64,000 nt of DNA. Source: Lepidodermella squamata (taxonomy: Eukaryota; Gastrotricha). The stretch spans positions 124,001-188,000 of the forward strand of contig JBLDXI010000038.1 in NCBI GenBank assembly GCA_047495785.1, in the 5' to 3' direction. Positions within the stretch are counted from its first letter, which is position 1. Each line of letters begins with the position of its first letter. Under the pieces are notes generated by a model that ran no database searches, was not told the origin of the DNA, and worked only from the letters and a program-made list of their open reading frames with translations. This document shows positions 1-10,513 of the stretch, one piece after another. A program made the translations under genes and the position numbers.

Positions 1-69
1 CTGCGAATATACCACGGTCTAAAAGCGTACATATTCGACCGAGCTAACTGTATTGCGAACTATTGTATC

Positions 70-1436
70 ATGGCAACTAGTCGCGAAATGTTCTCCAGTG
101 ACGAAAGTAGCAGTCATAGTAGCAGAGAAATATCAGACGACGATGATCAGGAGGGCCGAGGCACCGACGAAGAGGAGGTTGGCATGCGGCCTGACGAACC
201 GGTATTCAGGTGGTGGGAGGACTGCAGCTTGTATACAGTATATAAATCAGATAGAAAACAGTGCTTTCAATATCAAGTTTTATATTCTATGCAGATGAGC
301 GATTTTGACACCCCCGAATCTGCGCTTGGTGCTTTGAAGAAGCTCAACTTTCCAGCATCGGCTGCTACGATTCTTCTTGGAACCGCAACGGTTGGAAATC
401 GGAGTTTGAACGAGCGGAAGCTTGTCAAATTGCTACGCGAATTCACCAAGTAAAATAAATTTCAGAATTTAAGGAGGATGAGATGATAGCTAGCTAAAAT
501 TCCATTATTATTTAATTCATCAGAAATGTGTTGACTGCGACCGAAGACGACAAAAAGAAGCTGAAAACGCAGCTTCTCACGCGACGCTGTCGCGGAAACT
601 TTTGGACTGCACTCCGACAGCTGTTTCCAAATATTTCACTTGATACGGTACTAAAACGCAAAAATCTTTGTTAGCCAGTACTTTATAATAATGTGTTAAA
701 TTGGTATTCAGAAAAGGCTCAGAAGTCGCATTGGCAATGCTGCTAGGCAATCTCGGCATTTCAGGAAATCCAATAAGGTGCAGTTCAATCGAACAACCTG
801 CAAGGTTCGTCAGATTTTTTGTAATCTTTATTTTATAGTACCAACTGTTTTATAGCGCTCAAATAACTGCTACAAAGGTGAGGAATCAAATGGAGGATCA
901 AATGTGGCATTATAATCGATTACTTTTTATATAGACGACTCGAACAACGAAGTTCCGAAAAAAGCTATGCGATTGGCAGCTGCAGACACCATCGCCTCCC
1001 AGGACAAAGAGCTGACTGATTCGATATGGGACGATATTTTCATTGACACCAATGAATTAACGGGTTCGCTGTTGGCTGATGATGACCATCCAATCGTTGA
1101 GCTCGCCGATGGGATTAGCCGTGAAGCTCCCACGGTGGATTTAACGCGCCTCAAGGTAAGTCCGTGTATCATCGTCAATATAATGATTTCATAATGTTGT
1201 TTTTGGCCAAGATTCCATCCGGTTATCAGCTGATAATATCCGAAGACAATGAGGTTTTAGGTCTCCTGCCGATGGCCATCTCATCAAGTCTCTGCCAGCC
1301 TGAACCTCGACCCTCGACTTCCAACGATGCATCATCTAAATGCTCTTCAATGGCTGAAGATATAATATCAAAACCTGCGTCGCCCAATCTTCTCCCACAC
1401 GACCTTGAGTCAAAATCGAAACCCAGTGTCAAATGA
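70..1436 (+). CDS. Acidic/basic protein of unknown function, six exons
   Basis: I do not recognise this protein. A phase-consistent model joins 70-449, 524-647, 712-804, 856-877, 935-1155 and 1212-1436 (354 residues); introns are 51-74 nt with GT-AG ends. The N-terminus (residues 1-45) is rich in Ser, Asp and Glu. A central basic stretch around residues 150-205 contains RRCRGNFW and KRLRSRIG. The C-terminal third is acidic, then Ser/Pro-rich. This mix suggests a nuclear regulatory or adaptor protein, but that is inference only. Within exon 1, positions 202-294 could be a further in-frame 93-nt intron (GT at 202, AG at 294). The 22-nt exon at 856 was chosen because it alone keeps the frame. 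The start at 70 is the first ATG of the open frame; upstream exons outside the window are possible. Confidence 0.5.
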
Positions 1437-1786
1437 GAAGACATTTCATTTCGGCGGAAAATTACTCAAGGTCGATTCCGCTCAATCTCCAAGCTCTTTT
1501 ACTTTGCTCTATTACGCACCTCAAGCCAATTAATCCTTTTTTGCTGGTTTTAATTTGTTCCGTTTTCCATCATTTCTCAATGTTCCGTCCGAATAAAATT
1601 GCGTCTTGTTGCCTATATTTTACCGATATTTTGGAGCATATCGGTACTTAAATAAGTCGTAGAAAAGTTGATCCAAAATGGGTGTAATTACAGTTAAAAG
1701 TGACTCATCTCTGCCCGTATATACAGGGTCCTTGTTTTTATTATATTTAAGCTATAAATAAGCAAAAAATGGAGGCATTGCTTATC
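1437..1786. other. Convergent 3' intergenic spacer
   Basis: Shared downstream region of the plus-strand gene ending at 1436 and the minus-strand calpain ending at 1787. An AATAAA lies at 1592-1597 on the plus strand. A minus-strand AATAAA (TTTATT on plus) lies at 1737-1742, about 45 nt past the calpain stop. I see no coding signal. Confidence 0.5.
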
Positions 1787-4171
1787 TCAGTCAGAGATTG
1801 ACACGGTAGCTAGGATCGCATCACTACTTTCAGGGATTGCAGGGGTGTTTTTCAACGAGGTCGGCGATGATTCATTCGCGTTGGCTACTCGAGATCGGAT
1901 CGAAAAATGAAGCAGTGAACGGAAACCATTCTCACGAACAGTAGAGTCGTCAGGCGTCAAAATTTGTATCACCTGACGAGTCATTGGAGCAATAATGTCC
2001 TTTGTTACTACAGCACCTCGAACTTCGGCTTTAAGGCCAGTTGAACCACTCGCGTCTAGTTCGATGTATTGCCATTTTGTTCGGCTTGCATTTTCCGCAA
2101 CAACAACATAAGACCCGGCGATTTGTGAGCATTTGTAAAGGAACAAAGTGTCAGATAGGACGGATTTTTTGCCATGAGCCACAGTGAGTTGAATCAAAGC
2201 TTTACCTAAGAAATTACTCGGAACCGTCAATGTCTCAGCGAAAATCGGCCGTTGACTGTGCACTGAGAGTGCGTAGAGGTCTTCTTTTTGGTTGAAAGCT
2301 GCCTTGAAACTGATAGCAATGACTGCATACTGGCGTTCTGGTAGTAGAAACTCGCCAGCCTGCACAAAGGACCGACCAAATGACCAGTCACTATCGGATG
2401 ATCCAATTATATCAGTTGGAATGATATCAGCCTCTCGCCCAGTTGGGCTATCAACAGCACACACGACAATCGTCAAATCTAATGGGTGACGTTCTGATGC
2501 TTTCTTACTCCTGAGCCCAATTTGATGCAGCATCAAGTCGATTGTAGTCGGCTCAACAATTGTCAAGAGTGTTATCAGGCAGGATTTGGCTGGTTTTCGG
2601 TAAAATGGCGCCGTAAATCTAGCCTCCTGCCAGCTGGGACGTAATTTACAAACGTCAATTGCGCAGAAATAGGTTAGGAAGTCGCGGAAATCAATCCAGA
2701 AAATTCCGTCACTCTGCTGGTCATGCCTCAATTTGACATTCGCCGGGCAATGAGATTGCCACCTAGACGATGAATCATGCCACGCCCCTTTCCAATCACT
2801 TTTACCCCAAGGGTTGCGAAGGCTTAACAGGCGTAAGTTCCTCCCCATTGAATCTAAGCCTGAGTGGAGCTGGAGGACTGAATAGACATGGAAAGATACT
2901 AGTCCGATCTTTTCATACTGCTTCGGATTATCACCCGGCCGGCCACAGGTTGCTCCGATTAAGAACTCGGATTCTATGCAGGAGACCAGCTTAGCCCACA
3001 ACTCGTCTATTTCCTCCGTATTCGCTACATTTTCCAATTTAGGAAGAGAAATGGACTCGACAGGTTCCCCGGTAAGGGTCGAAAGGCCCTCTCGTGGATT
3101 ACCGCTCACCAAAGCTTCATAGCAACCGTAAGCCTTCGCGAGGGCTTTTTCAATCAAGGGCACCCACAACTGATTTTTCGAGGCTCGCGAGAACAGCAAA
3201 TGGTCGTTGAACATAGGGAACTTATCGTCGACCAAGACGACCTTCCACCTGCCGTCGATACACAATCTCAGGGCGTAAGAACCAGTTGGTTGAAAGTCAG
3301 GGGTAATGACGATTTGTTGAAGGGGCAGCTTATGAAGCACAATCAAGGACATTGCGGCAATAAACCAGCAGTTTCCAAGCGTTCCCTGAATAAATAATCA
3401 TTTTTTCATTATAATTTATATTGAAAATTGAAGAATAACCTGGCAAATGTCCAAGGGACTGGTGTCTTCTCTGTAAACACACCAGCAGTTGTTGTCTGAG
3501 CTGGAAGATTGATTCTGAAGCCATTGCCACATGGAAACATTATCATGCTGACTCCGCTTAGCCATGTCTTTCGAATACGGCCTGGTCCATGTTACTTTCG
3601 CCTGGGTAAACTCGGGATTCTTCTTGACGATATCAGCAAACATTTCGGACAGTTCGTTCGGGTTGTAAAGGATTGATCGAAGTGAATGGTTGAATGAAGG
3701 ATCTCTCCAAGGTGTCTTCTCGGATGACTGAGTCATAGTTATCTCACGCCATCTATCCAGCGCCCGCATAAGGTCGTTGTCGTAATCTTCAACAGTTTTT
3801 GTCATTGATTTGATGCGGACTATAGTCGATCCCATTTCGATTGATGGCCGGGGAGCGATGGTCCCCATCATCAAATCATCATAACTAACTCTACGCCCGG
3901 CATTTCGAGGAACCTCGGGCTGGTTATTCTGCTTCTTCGGCTGCTTGTTACTGTCTGAAGCATGCTTGTACCATGTTTTCAGCGTTTGAACCGACGGCAA
4001 GGGCCTGAGAGGCTCCTTACCTTGAAGCCTTAAAGAATCAAAGGCTGCGACTAAATCCTCTTGAACACTAGCAAAAGTCGCCCCTAGCTTGCATCTGATT
4101 TTGATATAGGCCTGAACATCTTGCCAAGTAATGGAATCCTCTGCATCAGAACTAATCTCCTTCTCATCCAT
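1787..4171 (-). CDS. Calpain-15/SOL-like cysteine protease
   Basis: Cytosolic papain-fold cysteine protease. Exons 4171-3440 and 3385-1787 join across a 54-nt intron to give 776 residues. The splice restores the calpain signature QGTLGNCWFIAA with catalytic Cys250. His410 is in LVSFHVYS and Asn435 in LRNPWG, so the triad is intact. The block before the Cys (CWCVYREDTSPLDIC) resembles the SOL/calpain-15 branch more than classical calpains, and there is no EF-hand region. The roughly 300 residues after the protease core probably form beta-sandwich domains. The N-terminal 150 residues are divergent, with no zinc fingers like those of fly SOL. The His motif is SFHVYS instead of the usual GHAYS. 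Its start lies 98 bp past the stop of the upstream MARCH gene, with a 3' splice site at 4182-4184, so it is probably co-transcribed with it. Confidence 0.85.
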
Positions 4172-4181
4172 TTTGCTAATG

Positions 4182-4190
4182 CTGCAAATG
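4182..4190 (-). other. Probable trans-splice acceptor before the calpain gene
   Basis: On the minus strand CATTTGCAG ends here, 11 nt upstream of the calpain ATG, with no matching 5' splice site needed for the coding frame. A minus-strand AATAAA (TTTATT at 4269-4274) overlaps the stop of the upstream MARCH gene about 80 nt earlier. Poly(A) signal followed by a free acceptor is the pattern of an internal operon gene. This is inference; only RNA can prove it. Confidence 0.45.
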
Positions 4191-4269
4191 GTGACAAGTC
4201 TTTATTAGGGCAACAGCAAAATGTTATCTAATCTTGACAAGAATTATGTTGATAAGCAAAGCTGATATT

Positions 4270-4965
4270 TTATTCATTCATGCACGAAACAGATATTTTC
4301 AACACAGAATCTTTGAAATTTATGGAGACGATAGCGTAGTTGAGCGAGTAAAATTCCTCGGCTATGCGATTGAACCATGGTCGAACATTCGGCCAGATTA
4401 CAAAGCCAACATTCGCGCAAATGAATAGAACTTCGGTAGCGATCAGCAGCAGATAACCGATTTCTTCAAAGTGTTCCTTATCGGTCTCAGTCATAACAGT
4501 TTCATCCATGTCTTTGACTTTTGAAACAAATGCAATGCCAACAGAGCCAGCTAAATCGTCTATCAGGGTTAAACTGCAAAATTTCAGTATGGCCAGCGTG
4601 AGGCAGATGACGGCTAATGTTGCTAAACAGGCTCGTTTTATGAAGGATTTCGCATTTTCCGGAAGGCGCCACTGCGAGATAGGACGCCACTGGCGAATTA
4701 CCACAACTTCAAGGCTAGTTTTACATAATTGGCATGTTGTAGAGTGACCGTGTCGTATTGAAGCGCTGAGGCAGTCGAGATGAAGGTAGGCGACAGATCC
4801 CTTGCAGCTGCAAAAGTTCGTGTAAAGGAAAGGATCGCAGGGCGTTGGGGCTTCGTTAGCTAGGCATATGCGGCACGTCGGTGAGTCATCGGTTGATTCG
4901 AGATTTGAGGCTTCAAAATCAGAACCTGGCTTCATCCCATTCGTAAAATATTTCAAATTGCACAT
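4270..4965 (-). CDS. MARCH-type RING-CH membrane E3 ubiquitin ligase, copy 1
   Basis: Membrane-bound ubiquitin ligase of the MARCH (RING-CH) family, which ubiquitinates membrane proteins for trafficking or turnover. The 231-residue single-exon ORF carries a C4HC3 RING-CH near residues 31-81: CRIC, CSC, HLDC and CQLC are all present. Two hydrophobic segments follow (around residues 110-135 and 170-195), the usual two-span MARCH layout with both ends cytosolic. It is a diverged tandem copy of the gene at 5526-6179. A 3' splice site (TATATTAG) sits about 12 nt before the ATG. An alternative start is the Met at residue 11. Confidence 0.85.
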   Translation of the reverse strand: MCNLKYFTNGMKPGSDFEASNLESTDDSPTCRICLANEAPTPCDPFLYTNFCSCKGSVAYLHLDCLSASIRHGHSTTCQLCKTSLEVVVIRQWRPISQWRLPENAKSFIKRACLATLAVICLTLAILKFCSLTLIDDLAGSVGIAFVSKVKDMDETVMTETDKEHFEEIGYLLLIATEVLFICANVGFVIWPNVRPWFNRIAEEFYSLNYAIVSINFKDSVLKISVSCMNE

Positions 4966-5525
4966 CGTAGTTTCACAACTAATATAAGACGTGGGTAAAT
5001 AATGGACACAGGTGTGTCACCAGCCGCGCCATCTGAAAATTACAGCTGACCGTAGAATGAAAGTTTTTGAAGGCAACATGTAGATACGAGCCAAATATGC
5101 ACTTAACGAGAGATCTCAGAACTAATCCGCGTAATTTGCGCTTTTCTCCGCTACTGATCAGCTAACTCTGCGATATCGAAATCCTCCTTAAAAAAATATG
5201 ATTATTGTTGAAAAATGAGCTGCACAATGACTGTGTACTGATCGCATAATAGCCTTTTGCATAAAAATCAATAAATAAATCCACATTGTATTTTTTGAGG
5301 ATCACAGAAGGCACATACAGGGTGGCCAGAAAATTTCTCAGAGCGGGAATTCGCTGTGCATCGATTTAATGAGGAGTTTTAAGTTGAAGAATTTCAAGCA
5401 TTCTTTTGTCAATGGAACTCCTCAATTTCTTGAAACTCCTCATTAAAATGATGCGCAGCGAATTCCCGCTCTGAGGAATTTTTTTGCCACCCTGTATATC
5501 ATTCCCAAGGTTCCGTTATTGAGAT
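4966..5525. other. Spacer between the two MARCH genes
   Basis: A 560-bp stretch without coding signal. It contains the inverted-repeat element at 5318-5494. The remainder is AT-rich, unremarkable sequence. Confidence 0.6.
5318..5494. mobile_element. Small non-autonomous inverted-repeat element (MITE-like)
   Basis: The two ends, beginning CAGGGTGGC, are inverted copies of each other over about 65-70 bp, including GAGCGGGAATTCGCTG and TTTAATGAGGAGTTT, with a few mismatches. The whole is about 177 bp with a short central loop. It is bounded by TA at 5316-5317 and TA at 5495-5496, as expected for a TA target-site duplication from the Tc1/mariner group. It encodes nothing. Confidence 0.8.
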
Positions 5526-6179
5526 TCAAAGCGTAGATTTGCATGGAGATTCTTGCTCTGAGCCATCAAGAGACAGTTCGTCCGAAAACTTGATCTCAAC
5601 TACAGGCGGCTGTTTGAATTTCAGAGAAGCTACGTACATGTTCATCCACATGAATTCGTTCCAAATGATGACCAGCTCCGGCCAAAGAATCGGCATTATT
5701 TTTCGCAGGAATATGTATAGGCTAACAAGAAGCAGAAGCATTGAAATCACGGTGGTGCCGATCGCCCTGTATTTTTCAATCTCATCCGTGTCGTAATCGT
5801 AATAACGCCCCGCAATATTGTAGCCGAGAACGAGCGACAAAGTGTTAAGAGCTGGTCGACCAGTAAAAACGATCGGGATAGCAGAAAAACTGATCAGCAG
5901 GGCCGTAAGAAATCGGGCGATTAGAAATTTCGCAACCGCGGGAATGCGCCATCTGAAAAATGGCTTCAACCTCAAGTCAACGACTGCTTGATAGTTGGCT
6001 AAACACAGCTGGCAGGCGAGTGAGTTGCCATGGATCAGTGACTTGGAAAAGCAGGACATGTGGATGAAGCCTATTGTACCCTTGCAGTTGCAGAAGTTGG
6101 TGAACAGCGGCTCATCTTCGCGAAATAAACAAATTCGACAGTGAGCGCTTCTCAACAAGTCGCTATCACTTGAACTCAT
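5526..6179 (-). CDS. MARCH-type RING-CH membrane E3 ubiquitin ligase, copy 2
   Basis: Second RING-CH ligase, 217 residues, single exon. The C4HC3 domain spans about residues 14-59 (CRIC, CNC, HMSC, CQLC). Two hydrophobic segments lie near residues 88-120 and 140-165. A short acidic/serine tail carries SDELSLDGSEQES. It is similar to the 4270-4965 gene across the RING and in the linker after it (a WRxP motif follows the RING in both), so the two are tandem duplicates. The ATG at 6179 is the first in frame. It is the most upstream member of the minus-strand MARCH-MARCH-calpain cluster. Confidence 0.85.
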   Translation of the reverse strand: MSSSDSDLLRSAHCRICLFREDEPLFTNFCNCKGTIGFIHMSCFSKSLIHGNSLACQLCLANYQAVVDLRLKPFFRWRIPAVAKFLIARFLTALLISFSAIPIVFTGRPALNTLSLVLGYNIAGRYYDYDTDEIEKYRAIGTTVISMLLLLVSLYIFLRKIMPILWPELVIIWNEFMWMNMYVASLKFKQPPVVEIKFSDELSLDGSEQESPCKSTL

Positions 6180-6684
6180 GAAGTGCGATTCGTATGCAAA
6201 AATAGTAGCTTTTTGATTTTAGCTTCAATATTTCAGCAGTGAAGTACTTGCAAGTCGTAAATGTGAGAGAATTATTGATCGCCCACCGTGCCACGCGGTG
6301 GATAGTGAAAAATATTAAATCATTAATAATTCAGGCATTTCAGGTATATCTCGATCTGTAAACTTCAAATTGCCTCATCGCGAATTTGCAAAAAAACTTG
6401 TAAAATAATGACATCGTTTTATTATTGACCCAATTAATTTGAAGTGCAATTAATAATGAATTATTCATGCTGGCATCAGTTTGGATGAATGTCAAGCATC
6501 ATCACTCATTTTCCCTAATACCATGGAACATCGCAGGAAGAGGCGTGGGAGGTCTCAGACCTGAACCGAATAGATACTCCCATCTGCCTGATAAAGATTG
6601 TACTAACTTGTGTACACGAGATAACGGAAATATAGACTGAAAGACTGAGACGTATCAACAAAAAGCAGAAACCAAATTGTAATA
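6180..6684. other. Divergent promoter region, MARCH copy 2 / carbonic anhydrase
   Basis: A 505-bp spacer between two divergently transcribed genes, so it should hold both promoters. I see no clear TATA box, RNA gene or repeat. Confidence 0.4.
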
Positions 6685-7763
6685 ATGTTCTGTCTTATTT
6701 ATATTGTACTTGCATTTTCCGGATGTAGTTTAGCCCAGGACTGGAATTACTATGGTATACCTGTCTTCATTGCCTTCTTCACAAAATATCGGAATTATTT
6801 TTATTGAAAATCAGATTTGAATAACTGGGCTAAAGTAGCGCCAGCTTGTGGAGAAGGAAAAAGCCAGTCACCAATTGATATTAACCCAGAAGTTGCGTCA
6901 TTCACCGACGAATTACTTTCCAAGCCATTACAACTCGACAACCAACTCGTGCAAGTTTGTGGCTCGATGGAAAACAGCGGCAATGGTATTGTGTGGCGAC
7001 GCGACTCAAACGCGGACAAAGCGCCGAAAATGTCTGGGGCCATGTTGTCAGACACCTTCATCCTCGATTCGTTGCACTTCCATTGGGGAGACAAAGACGA
7101 TAATGGGCAGTGCTTCGGCTCTGAACACCTCATAGACTACAAACCTGCACCGCTCGAAGCTCATTTCGTCCACTACAACAGCAAGTATGCGTCGTTGAAT
7201 GAAGCTAGGGATCATCCCGATGGCCTCGCTGTGCTTGGTCTGATATTTCAAATTGTCCCTGATACACCAAAGCCAAGTTATGACTACTCAATTCTAACCA
7301 ATAATTTACACCTGCTAACCATGCCGAGTTCTACAGGTGAGTTCCGAAGCTTTTTTGCCGCTTTTAAAGTCGAATTTTTTCAGTTGAAAAAGTATGTTTC
7401 CAAGCCGGGCAATTAGTTCCGTTTTCCGATCTAATGAATGGTCATATGACGTACTATCGATATCAAGGGTCTCTAACGACGCCAGGTTGTAACGAAAACG
7501 TATCTTGGCTTGTCGCTAGGGACAGGCTAGGCGTCACTCGTGATCAGTTGAACAAGTTTCGAGACGGCTCGCTGAAAAGCGTTGCGAAGTCCAAAGTTGC
7601 CCCTTTTGAAAATCTACCGCTGGTCAACACATTTCGGCCTATCCAACGCCGAAATTCTCGGGCAATCTACACAAATGACAAACCTTTTTCTTCTTCTTCT
7701 GCAAAGCTTTCATTTAGCTGCATTTTGCTGTTTATTGCTGCTATCAACGCTATTCTCGCTTGA
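6685..7763 (+). CDS. Secreted, probably GPI-anchored alpha-carbonic anhydrase
   Basis: Zinc enzyme interconverting CO2 and bicarbonate. Exons 6685-6754, 6815-7336 and 7384-7763 give 323 residues. Exon 1 encodes a signal peptide (residues 1-17), and the mature start WNYY matches the family. Zinc ligands are His111 and His113 in LHFHWGD and His140 in LEAHFVHYN. The GSEH and YRYQGSLTTPGC blocks of active alpha-carbonic anhydrases are also present. The last 20 residues are hydrophobic (SFSCILLFIAAINAILA) after a Ser-rich stretch, suggesting a GPI signal as in CA IV. Introns are 60 and 47 nt. The stop codon is 7 bp from that of the convergent carboxypeptidase gene. Confidence 0.92.
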
Positions 7764-7770
7764 AGTTAAT

Positions 7771-9408
7771 TTAGGCAAATGGAAGGTTTTCAATAAATCT
7801 GTAAATAAGGTCAAATGCCTGAAGTGGCTTATCGTATGGAACAGCGTGACTAGCATCGCGAACAACTGCGAAAGTAAGATTCCGGGCTTTGGTGACGTAG
7901 CCGCTGACGTCGTTGCTGTCAGACAGCAAATGCGGTAGGCTAACGCCCGTCCAGACAGTTCGATTAGCGGCTGCTGCTAGAAAGTCCGCTTTACCAGGCC
8001 AGTTTAGTCGTCGCAAAAACGTATCTGTAGCCGGCGTCGGGACAATCATGTCTTTCATACCGCTGAAATACAAAACTTTGACCTGGCTCGAGTTGAGCAT
8101 TTCTTCGACAAGAGGTCGAACACTTTGCGGAACGTCGTCTACCAGGTACTGTTTAACAACCAAATTCAGATGGGTGAATGTTTGATTCCCGACGTGCAGT
8201 TTTAAACGAGTATCGTCCGACGTAACGACGGGTACCCAGCTAGACCAAGATGGAGGCTCAGACTGGAAATTCAAATAAAAATATTTTGAATAAGACTTCG
8301 AATTAATCACCATACCGGGCACATGTTTACAAAGTCGTAGTATATCAGGCATCCAGAGCTGTTTTGATAAAGACTGGGGTATGGGAACAAAATCCCATGT
8401 AAAATGATCTCGTTGAATATTTCGTAAGCTTGGGTCCATTTTTGTTCGTGGATACTAGAAACGAATGACTGGGAGTAGTTTCGGAATGTGAGAAGCTCAG
8501 GATAACTAGCAAGGCCCAGGTTGTAGAGATGCTCGCCAATTTGCGGAACCATCTGTTCACGAAAGTTTAAAATTGAATTCAAAAGAAAAATACCGGAAAC
8601 ATACCGATTCCGGATCACTAAGGCCGTTTCCAACAATAATACCGTTCAGTTTGATGCCACTGCCACCTTGCCATTCTTTCCAAATCCGGTGGCCAAATGC
8701 TGGGACGTATTTACCGCCATAAGACTCCCCGGCGACGTAGACACCCTGCTGATTAGCGTTAGGAAATACCTGCACGAATTGCTTGAGGAAAATGTACAGG
8801 TGATCAGCGACTTCGTCTTCGTTAGTTCTGTAGTCACTGTCTTGAGTTACGAAGCTGTAACCAGTGCCGACTGGGCTGTCGATGAAAATGACGTTGTAGT
8901 ACATGCTCCATGGCAACTGGTCGCGAATCGTCACCTTAAGATATTATATAGGATTATCATTTGATAAGAGGGAAGAATATAACAGAAGAATCTTCACCTT
9001 GTTCGTCGTTCCATCTATCATGTAAGGTCCGATTTCGACGAATTGGCCGAAAAGGCTCGGCGAGCCAGGCCCGCCTTGCAGCCAAACAATGAGAGGAGTG
9101 TCTTGTTCGTAACGCATCGTTGCCGGGAAATACCAGAAATACAGACTGGCTTGCGTCGTGTCATTTACAGTTATATAACCACTGTGGCTTTTGACATCTT
9201 TCCCGGCGATGAACGGCGGAACTTCGCTATCAACCCTAGCTGAAGACCGGAACAGAGTAGGATATTAAGCCTTGCATTTTTTTATATGCTAACCTTCATC
9301 GAACCTTCCGGCTTTAATCAAAGGCGTGAGAAAGAGTGCCTGTCCAGGGTCTGATTGGACCTCGGACGCAAAGGCACAAAATAAGAGGAGAAATCCTGTT
9401 AAAACCAT
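7771..9408 (-). CDS. CPVL-like serine carboxypeptidase 1
   Basis: Secreted or lysosomal S10-family peptidase removing C-terminal residues. Five exons (9408-9294, 9239-8998, 8934-8605, 8552-8316, 8262-7771) give 471 residues. A signal peptide covers about residues 1-19. The family block PLIVWLQGGPGS is followed by LFGQFVEIGPY. The catalytic triad is Ser190 in AGESYGG, Asp379 in GMKDMIVP and His447 in DASHAVPY. The resemblance to the CPVL branch is in FGxFVExGPY. Exon boundaries match the second copy at 12081-13842 almost exactly, so the two arose by duplication. Several N-glycosylation sites are visible. GGPGSPS carries Pro where the family usually has Ser. Confidence 0.93.
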
Positions 9409-9866
9409 CGTTTCTTGTTCTTATTCGAACAGATAAAGTGAGCATTTTATTCCTCACAGTTGATAAAGCGGGATTATCTTGTCTTTGGGTTCAGATAAGG
9501 TTTATTCTTGTCACAGCATTCAGCATGTAAATATTATTTTCAATGTTTTATTTCTGTTCCAATTTTAGAAATTTGTCGACAAGTATAACTCGATACTCCT
9601 GATTATTGTTCTTGCTCACTTTTGCGTATTAATTTCAGAGCACACGTCAGTAGCAATCGATCAAGCTATTTGAAAAACCAACAAATAATTGCGACCACAC
9701 GACTTCTTACGTATGCAGGCGCAACTCATTTCCAGGTCGACCAGCGCTAACAAAAAATAGCTTTTGCGAAACATACAAACTATTCACTAAAAAACGCAAT
9801 CAACCCGAAACCGTAATAGGAATATGGCCGCTCTAATATAAAAGCACTAGAAATATTTTCGGAGAA
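9409..9866. other. Divergent spacer, carboxypeptidase 1 / Ly6-like gene 1
   Basis: A 458-bp AT-rich spacer between two divergent genes. No coding signal, RNA gene or repeat was seen. Promoters for both neighbours are expected here. Confidence 0.4.
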
Positions 9867-10513
9867 ATGCTACTTATCAACCTCAAAAACTTTCTGTGCG
9901 GCTGGTGCTTGATCGCAATTCGGACAAGCTTAATCAGTTGCTTGAACTGCTACAAAGGCGCGTTCTACTTCAAATGGTTGATGCCAAATGAAAGTTTAGT
10001 CGCGTCAAGAGGCCATGATTTTTGTTTGGTACTCTTTAAAAATTATTTTTTTTACATCAAATTAATCACGAAATTTTTCAGATAATGAAGCAAAATATGA
10101 CGTCGAATATTGTGCCAGCTTTCGACGGCAGCTGGAGCGTGGCTTACAGCGGTGAAAGCGTACCCGGCCTCAAATGCTCTGAATTTACTAACGGATCGGT
10201 CGCCGACACCGGTGTCATGAATGTCACGGTTACAATGTGCGTTTGTTGCACTGATTTGTGCAACAGTCTCAGCTACAACTGCGGCAACACCAACGTCACA
10301 GCCGCCCTCGCTGGCCCGTCTGCACCCCCGGGTGGTGGAAGAATGGGCAGAGGCTCAATGGGCAACGGCACAAACAGCACTAATGCTACGATGGGCGCCT
10401 CGAGGCAAGGCGATTCCACAGCTGCTCATGTTCACCATGGCAACTCGCTGATCCTGCTGCTGTTGATACACCTAGGCATTTGGACGGCTTTCGAGCGCTT
10501 CATGTCCCTTTGA
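9867..10513 (+). CDS. Ly6/uPAR-like GPI-anchored surface protein 1
   Basis: Small secreted three-finger-domain protein. Exons 9867-10028 and 10082-10513 give 197 residues. The donor TTG|gtactc was chosen because it makes HDFCL-IMKQ align with HKLFCF-VMKQ in the neighbouring paralogue. The hydrophobic leader is followed by CLNCYKG. The C-terminal Ly6 signature is CVCCTDLCN. A Gly/Asn/Ser-rich spacer comes next, then a hydrophobic tail typical of a GPI-attachment signal. Function is unknown; such proteins act at the cell surface as ligands, receptors or channel modulators. Confidence 0.8.
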
